Part shown: in pieces, positions 1 through 8,144 of the stretch
Numbering within the stretch: the stretch's first letter is position 1
Layout of the letters: every line of letters starts with the position of its first letter
Assembly: GCF_001557115.1 (NCBI RefSeq)
Contig: NZ_LSKQ01000263.1
Span: forward strand, 1-22,795
Origin: Erythrobacter sp. CCH5-A1
GTDB lineage: Bacteria > Pseudomonadota > Alphaproteobacteria > Sphingomonadales > Sphingomonadaceae
Direction: 5' to 3'
DNA: 22,795 bases
Translations under genes and position numbers: made by a program
The notes under the pieces: model-generated
Told to the model about the DNA's origin: nothing
The model's input: the letters and a program-made list of their open reading frames with translations, nothing else
The model's database searches: none

Positions 1-1746
1 GTGTTGGTGGCGGGGACGGCGCTGGCCGCCGCGCTGGCGCTGCCGCAAGCCGCAGCGGCGCAGGTCGTGCTGGACGAGATGGTGGACGAACCGGTGCCGC
101 CGCCATTGGATACTGACGCACTCAACAGGCAGGCTGCGATTGACTTAGCCGCCGCCAACACCAGCACCTTTATCCTGAACACGCCCGCCTGCAGCATTTT
201 TCAGTTTCGCGCCGAAGGGCTGCGTGTCGTCAATACCCTAGGCAATGCGTTCGCCTTCGGCAGCCATCCTTGCGATGCATCCGGTGGGGTGTTGGCAACA
301 ACGACCACATTGACTGGTGAGCATCGCCAGTTTGACACGACGATCATCCGCACCATCGACAATCGCCTTGGCCAACCGGGCGAGGTCGAGGTGCGCGGGC
401 TCGCGACGGGGCAGGCCCCCTTGCGCATCACCGCGACCTCACTGGCGCAGGCGCGCACCGGTTTGCTGACCGATGCCCGCACTGCCACCGGCAGACGCTA
501 TTTCGCCGGAACCGCAATCCAGACCGGCGGCGGACCCGAGGTTGTTACTGACCGCGTTATCAGCGAACGATTGACGCGGCGACAGTTGGTATTGCTGGGC
601 TTTGTCGAAACCGTCGGCCCCGCTTCAATCCCTTTCGGCCAGCTCAACCAATGCTCCACGGCCACATCCCTGACAGGGTGTGTCGGTGGTGCAACTTACG
701 ATGTACCGTCGGGCTTCACGAACACCAGTCTTGAGCAAATGCGCATCCTCACCATCACCCAGCAGGTCGAACGCACCATTACCGGAGGCACCACCTTCTT
801 CGATGTCCCGCTCACCGCGCTGCCCACCGGCGCGATCCATGCAGCCGCCCCGCAAACCGGCTTTGGCGCGAGCGGGCGATTCTTGCGGCGGCTGACCGAT
901 GGTCCGGGCGAAGGCGCGGCGCGGCGCGAGGCGTTCTGGGGGGAAGCCTATGCGCGCGACGGCAGCTTCGATGCCAGCGCCGCGCTCGGCCGGGTCGAAG
1001 GGCAGGGGGAAGGGCTGGTGCTCGGCCTGCTGCTCAACCCGGCCGAGCACATCACGCTCGGGATTGCGGGCGAATATGGCACCGGAGCGCTGGCGATCCC
1101 CGATCCGCTGACCCCCGAAAGCGCCAATCTGCGCCAGCTGCTGGTGGGCGTGCATGGCCGCGCGGCGTTCGGTGCGGTCGAACTGAGCGTCGCTGCCAGC
1201 TACGGCGGGCTGCGGGTGCGCAGCAGCGGCGCGTCCGAAGCCGGGGCGGCGCAGGCGGAATATGATGGCGACCTGTTCGGCATCTCGGGCGAGGCGGGCT
1301 ACCGGCTGACATTCGGGCCGCTCTCGCTGCGTCCCCATATCGGCGCGGCCCATCTGCGCTGGGACCGCGCCGCCTTCAGCGAAACCGGCGGCCTTGCGCC
1401 GCTCACAGTGGCCGAGGACGATCTCGTGCAGACCCGGCTCTGGGCCGGAGCCGACGCGGCGCTGGCGCTGGGCGGGGAGGGCAGCCGCTTCACCCTCAGC
1501 GCCTATGGCCGCGTGGTTCGCGCCTCGGGCGACCGGCAGAGCGTGGTGACGACCTTCGATCCGCAGCTCCCCGGAATGGGCTTCGCGGTGGCGGGGCCAG
1601 CGACCGCGCGCACCTCGGCAGAACTGGGCGCGGCGCTCGATTGGCGGGTGGCGACCCGCGTGACGCTGGCGCTGGGCTATGACGGCCGCATCGCCGACAA
1701 TCAGCGCGATCACGCCGCGCGCGCGGCGGTGCGCGTGGCGTTCTGA
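1..1746 (+). CDS. autotransporter-type outer-membrane beta-barrel protein, probably 5'-partial
   Basis: The reading frame is open from the first base and ends at a TGA after 581 codons. The first residues form a hydrophobic Ala/Leu stretch ending in an AAAAQ-like signal-peptidase site. No positively charged n-region precedes it, so the true start probably lies left of the window and the GTG at base 1 may be internal. Residues about 22-300 form a Thr/Ser/Asn-rich passenger-like part with two pairs of cysteines. Residues about 310-581 alternate hydrophobic and polar residues, rich in Gly, Ala and Tyr, and end in a terminal Phe (VRVAF), typical of an autotransporter barrel. By family knowledge the barrel inserts in the outer membrane through BAM. 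The passenger is short and no enzymatic motif is visible. GC content looks lower over roughly 100-850 than in the barrel part. The family call is firm; the function is unknown. Confidence 0.75.
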   Translation: MLVAGTALAAALALPQAAAAQVVLDEMVDEPVPPPLDTDALNRQAAIDLAAANTSTFILNTPACSIFQFRAEGLRVVNTLGNAFAFGSHPCDASGGVLATTTTLTGEHRQFDTTIIRTIDNRLGQPGEVEVRGLATGQAPLRITATSLAQARTGLLTDARTATGRRYFAGTAIQTGGGPEVVTDRVISERLTRRQLVLLGFVETVGPASIPFGQLNQCSTATSLTGCVGGATYDVPSGFTNTSLEQMRILTITQQVERTITGGTTFFDVPLTALPTGAIHAAAPQTGFGASGRFLRRLTDGPGEGAARREAFWGEAYARDGSFDASAALGRVEGQGEGLVLGLLLNPAEHITLGIAGEYGTGALAIPDPLTPESANLRQLLVGVHGRAAFGAVELSVAASYGGLRVRSSGASEAGAAQAEYDGDLFGISGEAGYRLTFGPLSLRPHIGAAHLRWDRAAFSETGGLAPLTVAEDDLVQTRLWAGADAALALGGEGSRFTLSAYGRVVRASGDRQSVVTTFDPQLPGMGFAVAGPATARTSAELGAALDWRVATRVTLALGYDGRIADNQRDHAARAAVRVAF

Positions 1747-1750
1747 CGCG

Positions 1751-2485
1751 CTAGATCAGACCCTTGGCGCGTAGGCTCACATGCCCCTCACGCCCGATGA
1801 TGACGTGATCGTGGACGGTCACGCCCATATGCCGCCCCGCCTCGGCGAGGCGCTGGGTGATCTGGATGTCCGCCCGGCTCGGCTCGGGGCTGCCCGAGGG
1901 GTGGTTGTGGACGAGGATCATCGCGCTGGCGCCCACATCCATCGCGCGGCGGATCACCTCGCGCGGATGGATCGCGGCTTCGTCGATGCTGCCGTCGCCC
2001 ACGTGGTGGTCCTCGATCAGCCGGTTCTTGGTGTCGAGATAGAGCACCCGCACCCGCTCGATGGTAAGGTGCGCCATGTCGGTGGTGAGGTAGTCGATCA
2101 GCGCCTGCCAGCTGGAGAGCACGGGCTTGCCCATGATCTCGCCACGCGCCATGCGCCGTGCGGCGGTGGCGACGGCTTTCAGCGCGGCCGCCGAGTTCTC
2201 GCCCACGCCTTTCACGCGCTGCAAGGCCTTGGGGTCGGCGTTCATCACCCCGGCAAGGCTGCCGAACTGGGCGAGCAGCGCCTTGGCGAGCGGCTTGGTA
2301 TTGCCGCGCGGGATCGCGGCGAAGAGCAGGTATTCGAGCACCTCGTAATCGGCGAGCGCCTCGGCCCCGCCGGTCAGCAACCGGTGCCGCAGCCGCGCCC
2401 GGTGTCCGTCGCCCGCGGCTTTGCCCGCGTCCCAATCGGGAACCGCGCCGTCGAGAAAATCGAAACTGTCTTCAGCTTCCGGCAA
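1751..2485 (-). CDS. radC: RadC-family JAB/JAMM domain protein
   Basis: This 244-residue protein has the full RadC layout. A helix-hairpin-helix region lies near residues 80-105 (RVKGVGENSAAALKA). The C-terminal RadC/JAMM domain carries the metal motif His193-x-His195-Pro-Ser-Gly with Asp206 (HNHPSG...PSRAD). By homology it is a putative metal-dependent protease-like fold; its role in DNA repair is unproven across the family. The start is TTG at 2485-2483. It is supported by a GGAGGG ribosome-binding site five bases upstream and an in-frame stop a short way further up, with no ATG in between. The gene is divergent from ydbH with a 77-base gap. Its 3' end lies 4 bases from the stop of the converging autotransporter gene. 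Confidence 0.9.
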   Translation of the reverse strand: MPEAEDSFDFLDGAVPDWDAGKAAGDGHRARLRHRLLTGGAEALADYEVLEYLLFAAIPRGNTKPLAKALLAQFGSLAGVMNADPKALQRVKGVGENSAAALKAVATAARRMARGEIMGKPVLSSWQALIDYLTTDMAHLTIERVRVLYLDTKNRLIEDHHVGDGSIDEAAIHPREVIRRAMDVGASAMILVHNHPSGSPEPSRADIQITQRLAEAGRHMGVTVHDHVIIGREGHVSLRAKGLI

Positions 2486-2562
2486 TGCGACCCTCCGGAA
2501 AAGCGTTGGGGTTGGCGTGTCTCATTGCCTTTGGAAGGGGATACGCGCAAGAGTTGGAGACG

Positions 2563-5500
2563 ATGCGGCAAGCTGAGGCTGAGACGGAGGAGGGGCCGCA
2601 GGACGGCGGGAGCGGGCGCGTGCGGCCGCGTCGGCGCCGCGGCGTACGCCTTGCCTCGGGCGTTGCGGTGCTTGCGCTGGTGGGGGTTTCGGCCCTCTGG
2701 ATCAGCCGTGAGCGAATCGCCCAGGACCTGATCGACGACTACCTCGCCGCGCGCGGCGTGCCGGCGACCTACGACATCGTCAGCCTCACGCCGCAATCGC
2801 AGGTCATAGAGAACCTCGTGATCGGCGATCCGGCGCGGCCCGATCTCACCGTCCGGCGGATGGTGATCGAGACCGGCGTGGGCTGGACCGGGCCGAGCTT
2901 GCGCCGCGTGACGGTGGACGGCGCGCGGGTGTTCGCCAGCTACCGGGGCGGCAAGCTGAGCCTCGGCAAGCTCGACCCGCTGGTGTTCACCGGCTCCGCC
3001 GAGCCGCCGGCGCTTCCCGCCATCGACGTGGTGCTGACCGACGCGCGCGGGCTGCTCGAAAGCGATTACGGGCGCGCCGGGTTCAAGCTCGAGGGGCGAG
3101 GGCGGCTTGATGACGGCTTCGCCGGAACCCTTGCCGCTACTGCGCCGGGAATTGGCACGCAGAATTGCCGCGCGGCGAGCGCCACGCTTTACGGCAAACT
3201 CGCGACTGCCAATGGCGCGCCCGTCTTCGATGGACCGCTGCGCCTTGCCGACCTTGCCTGCGGCGGTGCCACGCTGGCGCGTGCCGACATCGGCACCAGG
3301 GCGCGGCTCGCGCCCGGCTTTGCTGCCGCGACCGCCGATTTCCAGGTGGCGGGCGGGGGCGTGCAAGCAGGCGATGTTGCAGCCGCCGGGCTCGGCGGCA
3401 GCGCCGAACTGGGGTGGTCCGAGGGCCGCTTCGCGCTGGGCCACGATCTCGCGCTCACCGGCCTCGTCGCCCCGCAAGGCCGCCTCGCGCGGCTCGCGGC
3501 GACAGGCGATTGGCGCGGCGCAGCGGACGGGTCGAGCGGCCAGTGGGAGGGCACGCTGCGCGGCGCGGGCCTCGCGCCTGCCGGGGACCTTGCCGCAAGC
3601 CTTGCCGCGATCGAACGCAGCGCGGCGGGCACGCTGATCGCGCCGTTGGCTGCCCGCGCGCGCACCGCACTCGACGCGGCGCTGGGCGGCGCGAGTTTCC
3701 GCGGTGATGCCATCATCCGCCACCGGGGCAGCGAGGCCTCGCTGGTGGTCCCCGAAGCGGGCCTGACGAGCGCGCGCGGCACGAGGGTGCTGGCGCTCTC
3801 GCGGCTGGGGGCGAAGCTGGGCGCGGGCGGCGTGAGCGGGCTGGCGGGCAATCTGCTCGCGGGGGGCGAGGGCCTGCCCTCCGTCAACGGCCGGATCGCG
3901 CAGGAGCGGGGCGGGGGGTGGACCGCGCGGCTCGCCATGGCCGATTACGCCGCCGGGGCGAACCGCCTCTCCATTCCGCGCCTGACGCTGCGGAGCGGCG
4001 CGGGCGGGGCGCTCGCATTCGAGGGCCTCGTCAAGGCCAGCGGCGACCTGCCCGGCGGAGCCATCAACGACCTCGACGTGCCGCTCGAGGGCACGTGGTC
4101 GCAGGCCCGCGGGCTCGCGCTCGGCACGCGCTGCACGCCGCTGCGATTCGCCAGGCTCGCGCTCTCAGGACTCACGCTTGATGGCCAGCGGATCACGCTC
4201 TGCCCCGAAGGACGCAGCGCCATCCTCGCTTACGATAAAACCCTGCGCCTTGCCGCCCGCACCGGAGCGCTCACGCTGGCGGGCAGCCTCGGCGAGAGCC
4301 CGGCGAGCATCGCGGCCGACGGGGTCATGCTGCGCTACCCGCAACCCTTCGCTCTCGAGGGCCTCGCCGCGCGCATCGGCACCGGGGACAGCGAGGTGCG
4401 CCTCTCGGCCGCCAGCCTTACCGGCAGATTCGGCGAGGCCATTGCGGGCGATTTCGCCGGGGGCGCGGCAAGGCTCGCGGCCGTGCCGTTCGATCTCGAT
4501 TCGCTCGCGGGGGGGTGGACCTATGCCGATGGCGTGCTCGGTCTTGCAGGGGCGAGCTTCGTTCTGACCGACCGGCCCGCGGCGGACCATCCCGAGCCGC
4601 GCTTCACCGCGCTGGTGGCCAATGGCGCGGCGCTCCGGCTCGAAGACAACCGGATCACCGCCGATGCCCGGCTTGCGCACCGCGAATCGGGCCGCAGCCT
4701 GGGCGAGGTCACGATCACCCATGATCTTGATACCGCCGCCGGCGGCGCGCGCTTCTCGGTGCCCGCGCTGGTGTTCGACAAGGGCTTCCAGCCCGAAGTC
4801 CTCTCGCCGCTCGCCAAGGGCGTGGTCGCGCTCGCCGATGGCACCGTGACCGGAAGCGGGCGGATCGACTGGCGGGGCGACGCGCTGACCAGCAGCGGCA
4901 CTTTCGGGAGCAGTGGTCTCGATTTCGCCGCTGCCTTCGGACCGGTGCGCGGGCTGGGCGGCGAGGTCGTCTTCACCGATCTCCTCAACCTCACCACCGC
5001 GCCCGACCAGCGCCTGACCATCGCCGCGATCAATCCCGGGGTCGAGGTGCTGGCAGGAACGGTTCAGTTCGAGGTCAAGGACGGCACGCTCCTTTCATTG
5101 GAGGACGCGCGCTTCCCCTTCATGGGCGGCACCCTTTCGATGCGTCCGCTGGTGATGGATTTCAGCAAGCCCGAGGAACGCCGCTACGTTTTCGACATCT
5201 CCGGGCTCGATGCGGCGAAGTTCGTCGCGCAGATGGAGCTCACCAATCTCTCGGCCACCGGCATCTTCGATGGCACCGTGCCCGTGGTGTTCGACAAGGA
5301 CGGACACGGGCGCATCGATGGCGGCGTGCTGATCGCGCGCGAGGGTGGGGGGAACGTCGCCTATATCGGCGATCTCACCTACGAGGACCTCGGCACCATG
5401 GGCAATTACGCATTCTCGGCGCTGCGCTCGCTCGATTATCGCCAGATGCGCGTGGGACTGGGCGGGCAGCTTGATGGCGAGATCGTCACCAGCTTCGAAT

Positions 5501-5781
5501 TCGAAGGGGTGCGCCAGGGCGCGGGGACCAGCCGGAATTTCGTCACCCGCCGCCTCGCGAAGCTGCCGATCCTGTTCAAGATCAACGTCCGCTCCGAGAA
5601 TTTCTACCAGCTGGCAACGATGATCCGTTCGTTCTGGGACATCGATTACCTCGGCAACCCGGTTGATCGCGGGCTGCTGAGGGCCGAGGACGGCCGCTTC
5701 GTCCCCGCCAATCCCGCCCGCCCCACCTTGCCGGGGCCTAAAGCGCCCGTTCAACCTGCCGAAAGCGAAGACAAGCGATGA
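2563..5781 (+). CDS. ydbH: YdbH-family AsmA-like intermembrane bridge protein
   Basis: This 1072-residue protein starts with a basic stretch (RPRRRRGVR) and one membrane anchor at about residues 28-47, so it is tethered in the inner membrane with the rest in the periplasm. Most of the chain is repetitive beta-rich sequence of the AsmA-like type. The C-terminal third (about 740-1040) matches the YdbH/DctA-YdbH domain (ALADGTVTGSGRIDW, GGTLSMRPL, YEDLGTMGNYAF, the last near residue 950). In E. coli, YdbH works with YnbE to bridge the envelope and carry phospholipid to the outer membrane, redundantly with TamB and YhdP. It is longer than E. coli YdbH (about 880 residues). ATG 2563 was chosen because GGAG lies just upstream and it gives a sensible anchor; the frame is open up to 2158 but that part overlaps radC. 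The next two genes are its known partners. Confidence 0.9.
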   Translation: MRQAEAETEEGPQDGGSGRVRPRRRRGVRLASGVAVLALVGVSALWISRERIAQDLIDDYLAARGVPATYDIVSLTPQSQVIENLVIGDPARPDLTVRRMVIETGVGWTGPSLRRVTVDGARVFASYRGGKLSLGKLDPLVFTGSAEPPALPAIDVVLTDARGLLESDYGRAGFKLEGRGRLDDGFAGTLAATAPGIGTQNCRAASATLYGKLATANGAPVFDGPLRLADLACGGATLARADIGTRARLAPGFAAATADFQVAGGGVQAGDVAAAGLGGSAELGWSEGRFALGHDLALTGLVAPQGRLARLAATGDWRGAADGSSGQWEGTLRGAGLAPAGDLAASLAAIERSAAGTLIAPLAARARTALDAALGGASFRGDAIIRHRGSEASLVVPEAGLTSARGTRVLALSRLGAKLGAGGVSGLAGNLLAGGEGLPSVNGRIAQERGGGWTARLAMADYAAGANRLSIPRLTLRSGAGGALAFEGLVKASGDLPGGAINDLDVPLEGTWSQARGLALGTRCTPLRFARLALSGLTLDGQRITLCPEGRSAILAYDKTLRLAARTGALTLAGSLGESPASIAADGVMLRYPQPFALEGLAARIGTGDSEVRLSAASLTGRFGEAIAGDFAGGAARLAAVPFDLDSLAGGWTYADGVLGLAGASFVLTDRPAADHPEPRFTALVANGAALRLEDNRITADARLAHRESGRSLGEVTITHDLDTAAGGARFSVPALVFDKGFQPEVLSPLAKGVVALADGTVTGSGRIDWRGDALTSSGTFGSSGLDFAAAFGPVRGLGGEVVFTDLLNLTTAPDQRLTIAAINPGVEVLAGTVQFEVKDGTLLSLEDARFPFMGGTLSMRPLVMDFSKPEERRYVFDISGLDAAKFVAQMELTNLSATGIFDGTVPVVFDKDGHGRIDGGVLIAREGGGNVAYIGDLTYEDLGTMGNYAFSALRSLDYRQMRVGLGGQLDGEIVTSFEFEGVRQGAGTSRNFVTRRLAKLPILFKINVRSENFYQLATMIRSFWDIDYLGNPVDRGLLRAEDGRFVPANPARPTLPGPKAPVQPAESEDKR

Positions 5782-5852
5782 TGCATCACGAATTGACCGC
5801 GCCCGGGCGCGCTGCCACATCTCCGGCCAGGGCACGGGGAAGCGGAGCGCAG

Positions 5853-6056
5853 ATGGGGCGGCACATGACAGGACGGGGCCGGGCGATGATGGCCGGAGCG
5901 GTTATCCTTTCGGCGGGCCTTGGCGGATGCATCAACATCGCCGCGCCCGAAAAGCCGATCGTGATCGAGCTCAACATCAACATCCGGCAGGAAGTGATCT
6001 ACCGGCTCGCGGAAGACGCGGCCAACACGATTGAAGAGAACCCGGACATCTTCTGA
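5853..6056 (+). CDS. ynbE: YnbE-family outer-membrane lipoprotein
   Basis: From this start the protein has 67 residues: a short basic n-region, a hydrophobic core, and a lipobox LGGC with Cys26 as the lipidated residue. The mature part (PEKPIVIELNINIRQEVIYRL) is the characteristic YnbE sequence. By family knowledge YnbE is a small lipoprotein that stacks onto the end of YdbH to complete the bridge to the outer membrane. ATG 5853 is preferred because GGAG lies five bases upstream and it gives a normal-length signal peptide. An upstream ATG at 5778 overlaps the ydbH stop as ATGA and could give translational coupling, but it would add 25 unusual residues before the signal sequence. ATG 5865 and 5886 are also possible. 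Confidence 0.85.
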   Translation: MGRHMTGRGRAMMAGAVILSAGLGGCINIAAPEKPIVIELNINIRQEVIYRLAEDAANTIEENPDIF

Positions 6057-6085
6057 CAGATGCCCGGCGGTCTGGAGGAAAGCTG

Positions 6086-6466
6086 ATGCCGAGTGCCAAA
6101 TCCGCAAGTCTGGCCGTGCTGGCGGCCATCGCCGTGCTCGCCGCGCCCGCGCTTGCGCAGCGCGATCCGGGCTTCGATGCCGCGCGCGCCGCGGGCAAGG
6201 TCGGGGAGCGGGTCGACGGCTATGTCGGCATCGTCGGCACCGAGACGCCCGAGCTGCGCCGGATCGTCGACGACATCAATATCCGGCGCAAGGCGGTCTA
6301 TGCCGAGCGGGCCCAGGCCAACAATGCAACGATCGAGGAATATGCCCTGACGATCGGCTGCCAGCAGATCCTGAAGACTCAGCCGGGCGAGAAGTATCAG
6401 GCGCCTGACGGTTCCTGGCAGACCCGCACGGCCGCACCCCCGGCCCGCCATCCCAAGTGCCCCTGA
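6086..6466 (+). CDS. ydbL: YdbL-family (DUF1318) periplasmic protein
   Basis: This 126-residue protein has a signal peptide ending near ALAQ (residue 22) and a DUF1318/YdbL body. Residues about 26-90 carry the typical pattern of a protein that alternates VGERVDGYVG, IVDDINIRRKAVYAE and TIEEYALTIGCQ. In E. coli, YdbL is the third member of the ydbH-ynbE-ydbL operon and appears to modulate YdbH-YnbE assembly in the periplasm. A strong GGAGGAAAG ribosome-binding site sits just upstream of ATG 6086, 29 bases after the ynbE stop. It is the last gene of the operon; no classical terminator follows, only a short palindrome that looks more like an operator. Confidence 0.88.
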   Translation: MPSAKSASLAVLAAIAVLAAPALAQRDPGFDAARAAGKVGERVDGYVGIVGTETPELRRIVDDINIRRKAVYAERAQANNATIEEYALTIGCQQILKTQPGEKYQAPDGSWQTRTAAPPARHPKCP

Positions 6467-6468
6467 CC

Positions 6469-6486
6469 TTTGTGCAGTTGCACAAA
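6469..6486. promoter_or_regulatory. 18-base perfect palindrome, candidate operator upstream of the ATP synthase operon
   Basis: TTTGTGCA-GT-TGCACAAA is an inverted repeat with 8-base arms and a 2-base centre. It lies directly after the ydbL stop and about 18 bases before a TTGACA box. Its low-GC ends, symmetry and position suggest a dimeric regulator site. No T-run follows, so an intrinsic terminator is less likely. The binding protein is unknown. Confidence 0.45.
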
Positions 6487-6503
6487 ACTCTCGGCCCGCG
6501 ATG

Positions 6504-6535
6504 TTGACACATATCTAGCCCCCTTCTAAGGGGGC
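6504..6535 (+). promoter_or_regulatory. putative promoter of the atp operon with a GC palindrome
   Basis: A perfect -35 hexamer TTGACA lies at 6504-6509. It is followed 8 bases later by the perfect inverted repeat GCCCCCTT-CT-AAGGGGGC at 6518-6535. At 17-base spacing the -10 would be TAAGGG, inside the repeat, which is a poor match to consensus. The first coding start downstream is atpI at 6595. The -35 box is seen directly; promoter function is inference. Confidence 0.45.
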
Positions 6536-6594
6536 GGCGCCCTCGGCGGGCACCTTGTTGCATGTGGCTTGGCCTTGCGTTTAGAGGCGATGGC

Positions 6595-6942
6595 ATGAGC
6601 GACGAGAAACCCGCCCGAGAACCCATTCACGAGGATGCGCGGATCGACGCGCTCGAAGCGCGGCTCAGGGCCGCACGCGAGCGCGAAGAGCAGCGCAACC
6701 GGCCGCAGGTGAAGGGTGTCGATGCGAATTACCGCAGCGGCAACCGCGCTCTGGCCAGCCTTCTGGGCGGGATCATCGGCGGCCTGGTGATCGGCTTTGC
6801 GATTGACGCACTCGCCGGTTCTGCGCCCTGGGGCCTGTTAGGCGGTCTGTTCCTCGGAACGGCATCGGCTTTCAGAAGCATTATTCTGAGCGCGAATACG
6901 CGCCCCGAAGGCGAGGCCGAAGACGGGACACGCGAGGGATAG
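6595..6942 (+). CDS. atpI: AtpI/AtpZ-type F0 assembly or accessory subunit
   Basis: This 115-residue protein has an acidic and basic N-terminal half (helical, rich in Arg and Glu, residues 1-45) and two closely spaced membrane segments (about 52-70 and 76-93) with glycine-rich packing (LLGGIIGGLVIG). This is the layout of alphaproteobacterial AtpI, which is thought to help c-ring assembly and is usually the first gene of the F0 cluster, as here. ATG 6595 is chosen over the upstream ATG 6562 because the MSDEK start is typical and GAGG lies at proper spacing. atpB follows after 72 bases, which contain a 12-base palindrome CCCCTCGAGGGG at 6968-6979. Confidence 0.85.
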   Translation: MSDEKPAREPIHEDARIDALEARLRAAREREEQRNRPQVKGVDANYRSGNRALASLLGGIIGGLVIGFAIDALAGSAPWGLLGGLFLGTASAFRSIILSANTRPEGEAEDGTREG

Positions 6943-7014
6943 ACCCCCGCCTGATCCGGCCGAGGCCCCCCTCGAGGGGCGCGTTTGATGTAACCATTTG
7001 GGGATTGTTCGATC

Positions 7015-7806
7015 GTGGCAGCCGAAGAAGGCAAGGTCGATCCGATGAAGCAGTTCACCATCGAGCCCCTGCTGGGGTCCGATTGGCAGCTGGGCGACGG
7101 TATCAACATCGCGTTCACCAACTCCGCGCTGTGGATGGCGATCACCGCCGTCCTCGTCTGGGTGTTCGTCGCCGGCGGTATGCGGCGCGAGCTGGTCCCG
7201 GGCCGCTGGCAGATGGCGGTCGAGACGATGACCGGCTTCATCGACGACCTGCTCGAAGCCAACGTCGGCAAGGCCGGGCGCAAATACGTGCCCTACATCT
7301 TCACGCTGTTCATGTTCATCCTGTTCGGCAACCTCCTCGGTCTCGTGCCGGTGGGTCTGATCCCGGGCATTCACGCCTTCACCTTCACCAGCCATTTCAC
7401 CGCCACCGGCGTGCTGGCGATCATGAGCTTCGGAATCGTGCTGATCGTCGGCTTCTGGAAGCATGGCCTGCACTTCTTCTCGCTGTTCTGGCCCGCGAAC
7501 ACCCCGGTGCTCCTCGCCGCGCCGATCAGCCTGATAGAGCTCGTCAGCTTCATGGTCCGCCCCTTCAGCCTCGCGCTGCGCCTGTTTGTGGCGATGATGG
7601 CCGGACACGTGCTGCTCAAGGTGCTGGCAAGCTTCGTCATCGCCGGCGGCGGCGCGGGCCTCGGCCTCGGCGTGCTGGTCGGCGTGCCGAGCTTCGTGCT
7701 GATGGTGGCGATCAGCGCGCTCGAGATTCTCGTGGCCGGCATTCAGGCCTACGTCTTCGCGCTCTTGACCTCGCTCTACATCAACGACGCGGAAAACCTT
7801 CACTGA
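7015..7806 (+). CDS. atpB: F0F1 ATP synthase subunit a
   Basis: This 263-residue membrane protein has the conserved half-channel helices. The essential arginine is visible in SLALRLFVAMMAGH (Arg189, equivalent to E. coli Arg210). The helix-capping motifs FGNLLGLVP (104-112) and LEILVAGIQAYVF (236-248) are intact. Subunit a forms the proton half-channels beside the c-ring in the inner membrane. The start is GTG 7015 with a GGGGATT stretch upstream; ATG 7045 (MKQF) is an alternative. It sits between atpI and atpE, the usual alphaproteobacterial order. Confidence 0.97.
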   Translation: MAAEEGKVDPMKQFTIEPLLGSDWQLGDGINIAFTNSALWMAITAVLVWVFVAGGMRRELVPGRWQMAVETMTGFIDDLLEANVGKAGRKYVPYIFTLFMFILFGNLLGLVPVGLIPGIHAFTFTSHFTATGVLAIMSFGIVLIVGFWKHGLHFFSLFWPANTPVLLAAPISLIELVSFMVRPFSLALRLFVAMMAGHVLLKVLASFVIAGGGAGLGLGVLVGVPSFVLMVAISALEILVAGIQAYVFALLTSLYINDAENLH

Positions 7807-7870
7807 GAGCCTTCGCAGGCGCTCTTCACTACCCACGACAACAAACAGAATTTCAACGGAGTTTAATACC

Positions 7871-8095
7871 ATGGACGCACAAGCTGCAGCTCTTCTCGGT
7901 GCCGGTCTCGCGGCGATCGGCGCTGGCCTCGCCGCGCTCGGCGTGGGCAATGTCTTCGCCTCGTTCCTCGAAGGCGCGCTGCGCAATCCGGGTGCTGCCG
8001 ACGGCCAGCAGGGCCGCCTGTTCATCGGCTTCGCGGCTGCCGAACTTCTCGGCCTGCTGGCCTTCGTGATCGCCGTCCTGCTGATCTTCAGCTAA
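7871..8095 (+). CDS. atpE: F0F1 ATP synthase subunit c
   Basis: This 74-residue protein is a two-helix hairpin. The N-terminal helix has the Gly-Ala motif (GAGLAAIGAGLAALGVG, residues 10-26), the polar loop has Arg38-Asn39-Pro40, and the second helix has the proton-carrying Glu58 in GFAAAELLGLL. Subunits of this type form the rotating c-ring. A clear ACGGAG ribosome-binding site precedes ATG 7871. The gene has its own 64-base spacer upstream and an 88-base spacer with a stable hairpin downstream, as expected for a gene that must be made in excess over a and b. Confidence 0.97.
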   Translation: MDAQAAALLGAGLAAIGAGLAALGVGNVFASFLEGALRNPGAADGQQGRLFIGFAAAELLGLLAFVIAVLLIFS

Positions 8096-8114
8096 GACGG
8101 AACGTGGCCTCGCG

Positions 8115-8144
8115 CCGGGCCGGGACCTTACGGCTCCCGCCCGG
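8115..8144 (+). other. intercistronic RNA hairpin between atpE and atpF'
   Basis: CCGGG-C-CGGGA pairs with TCCCG-CCCGG across a 9-base loop, giving 10 base pairs with one bulged C. No T-run follows, so this is not a standard terminator. It lies just after the most highly expressed cistron of the operon and could stabilise atpE mRNA or partly limit read-through. The fold is seen; the role is inference. Confidence 0.4.

Noticed and set aside
625..1713. 362-codon minus-strand frame opposite the autotransporter
   Set aside because: It has Arg/Ala/Gly-rich shadow composition and no recognisable motif, while the plus-strand barrel is convincing.
2158..2562. Upstream extension of the ydbH frame
   Set aside because: It overlaps radC in antisense and encodes Arg-rich sequence. 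The anchor and ribosome-binding site point to ATG 2563.
6469..6486. Palindrome after ydbL read as an intrinsic terminator
   Set aside because: The stem is only 8 base pairs with a 2-base loop that cannot close fully, and no T-run follows. An operator is the better reading.
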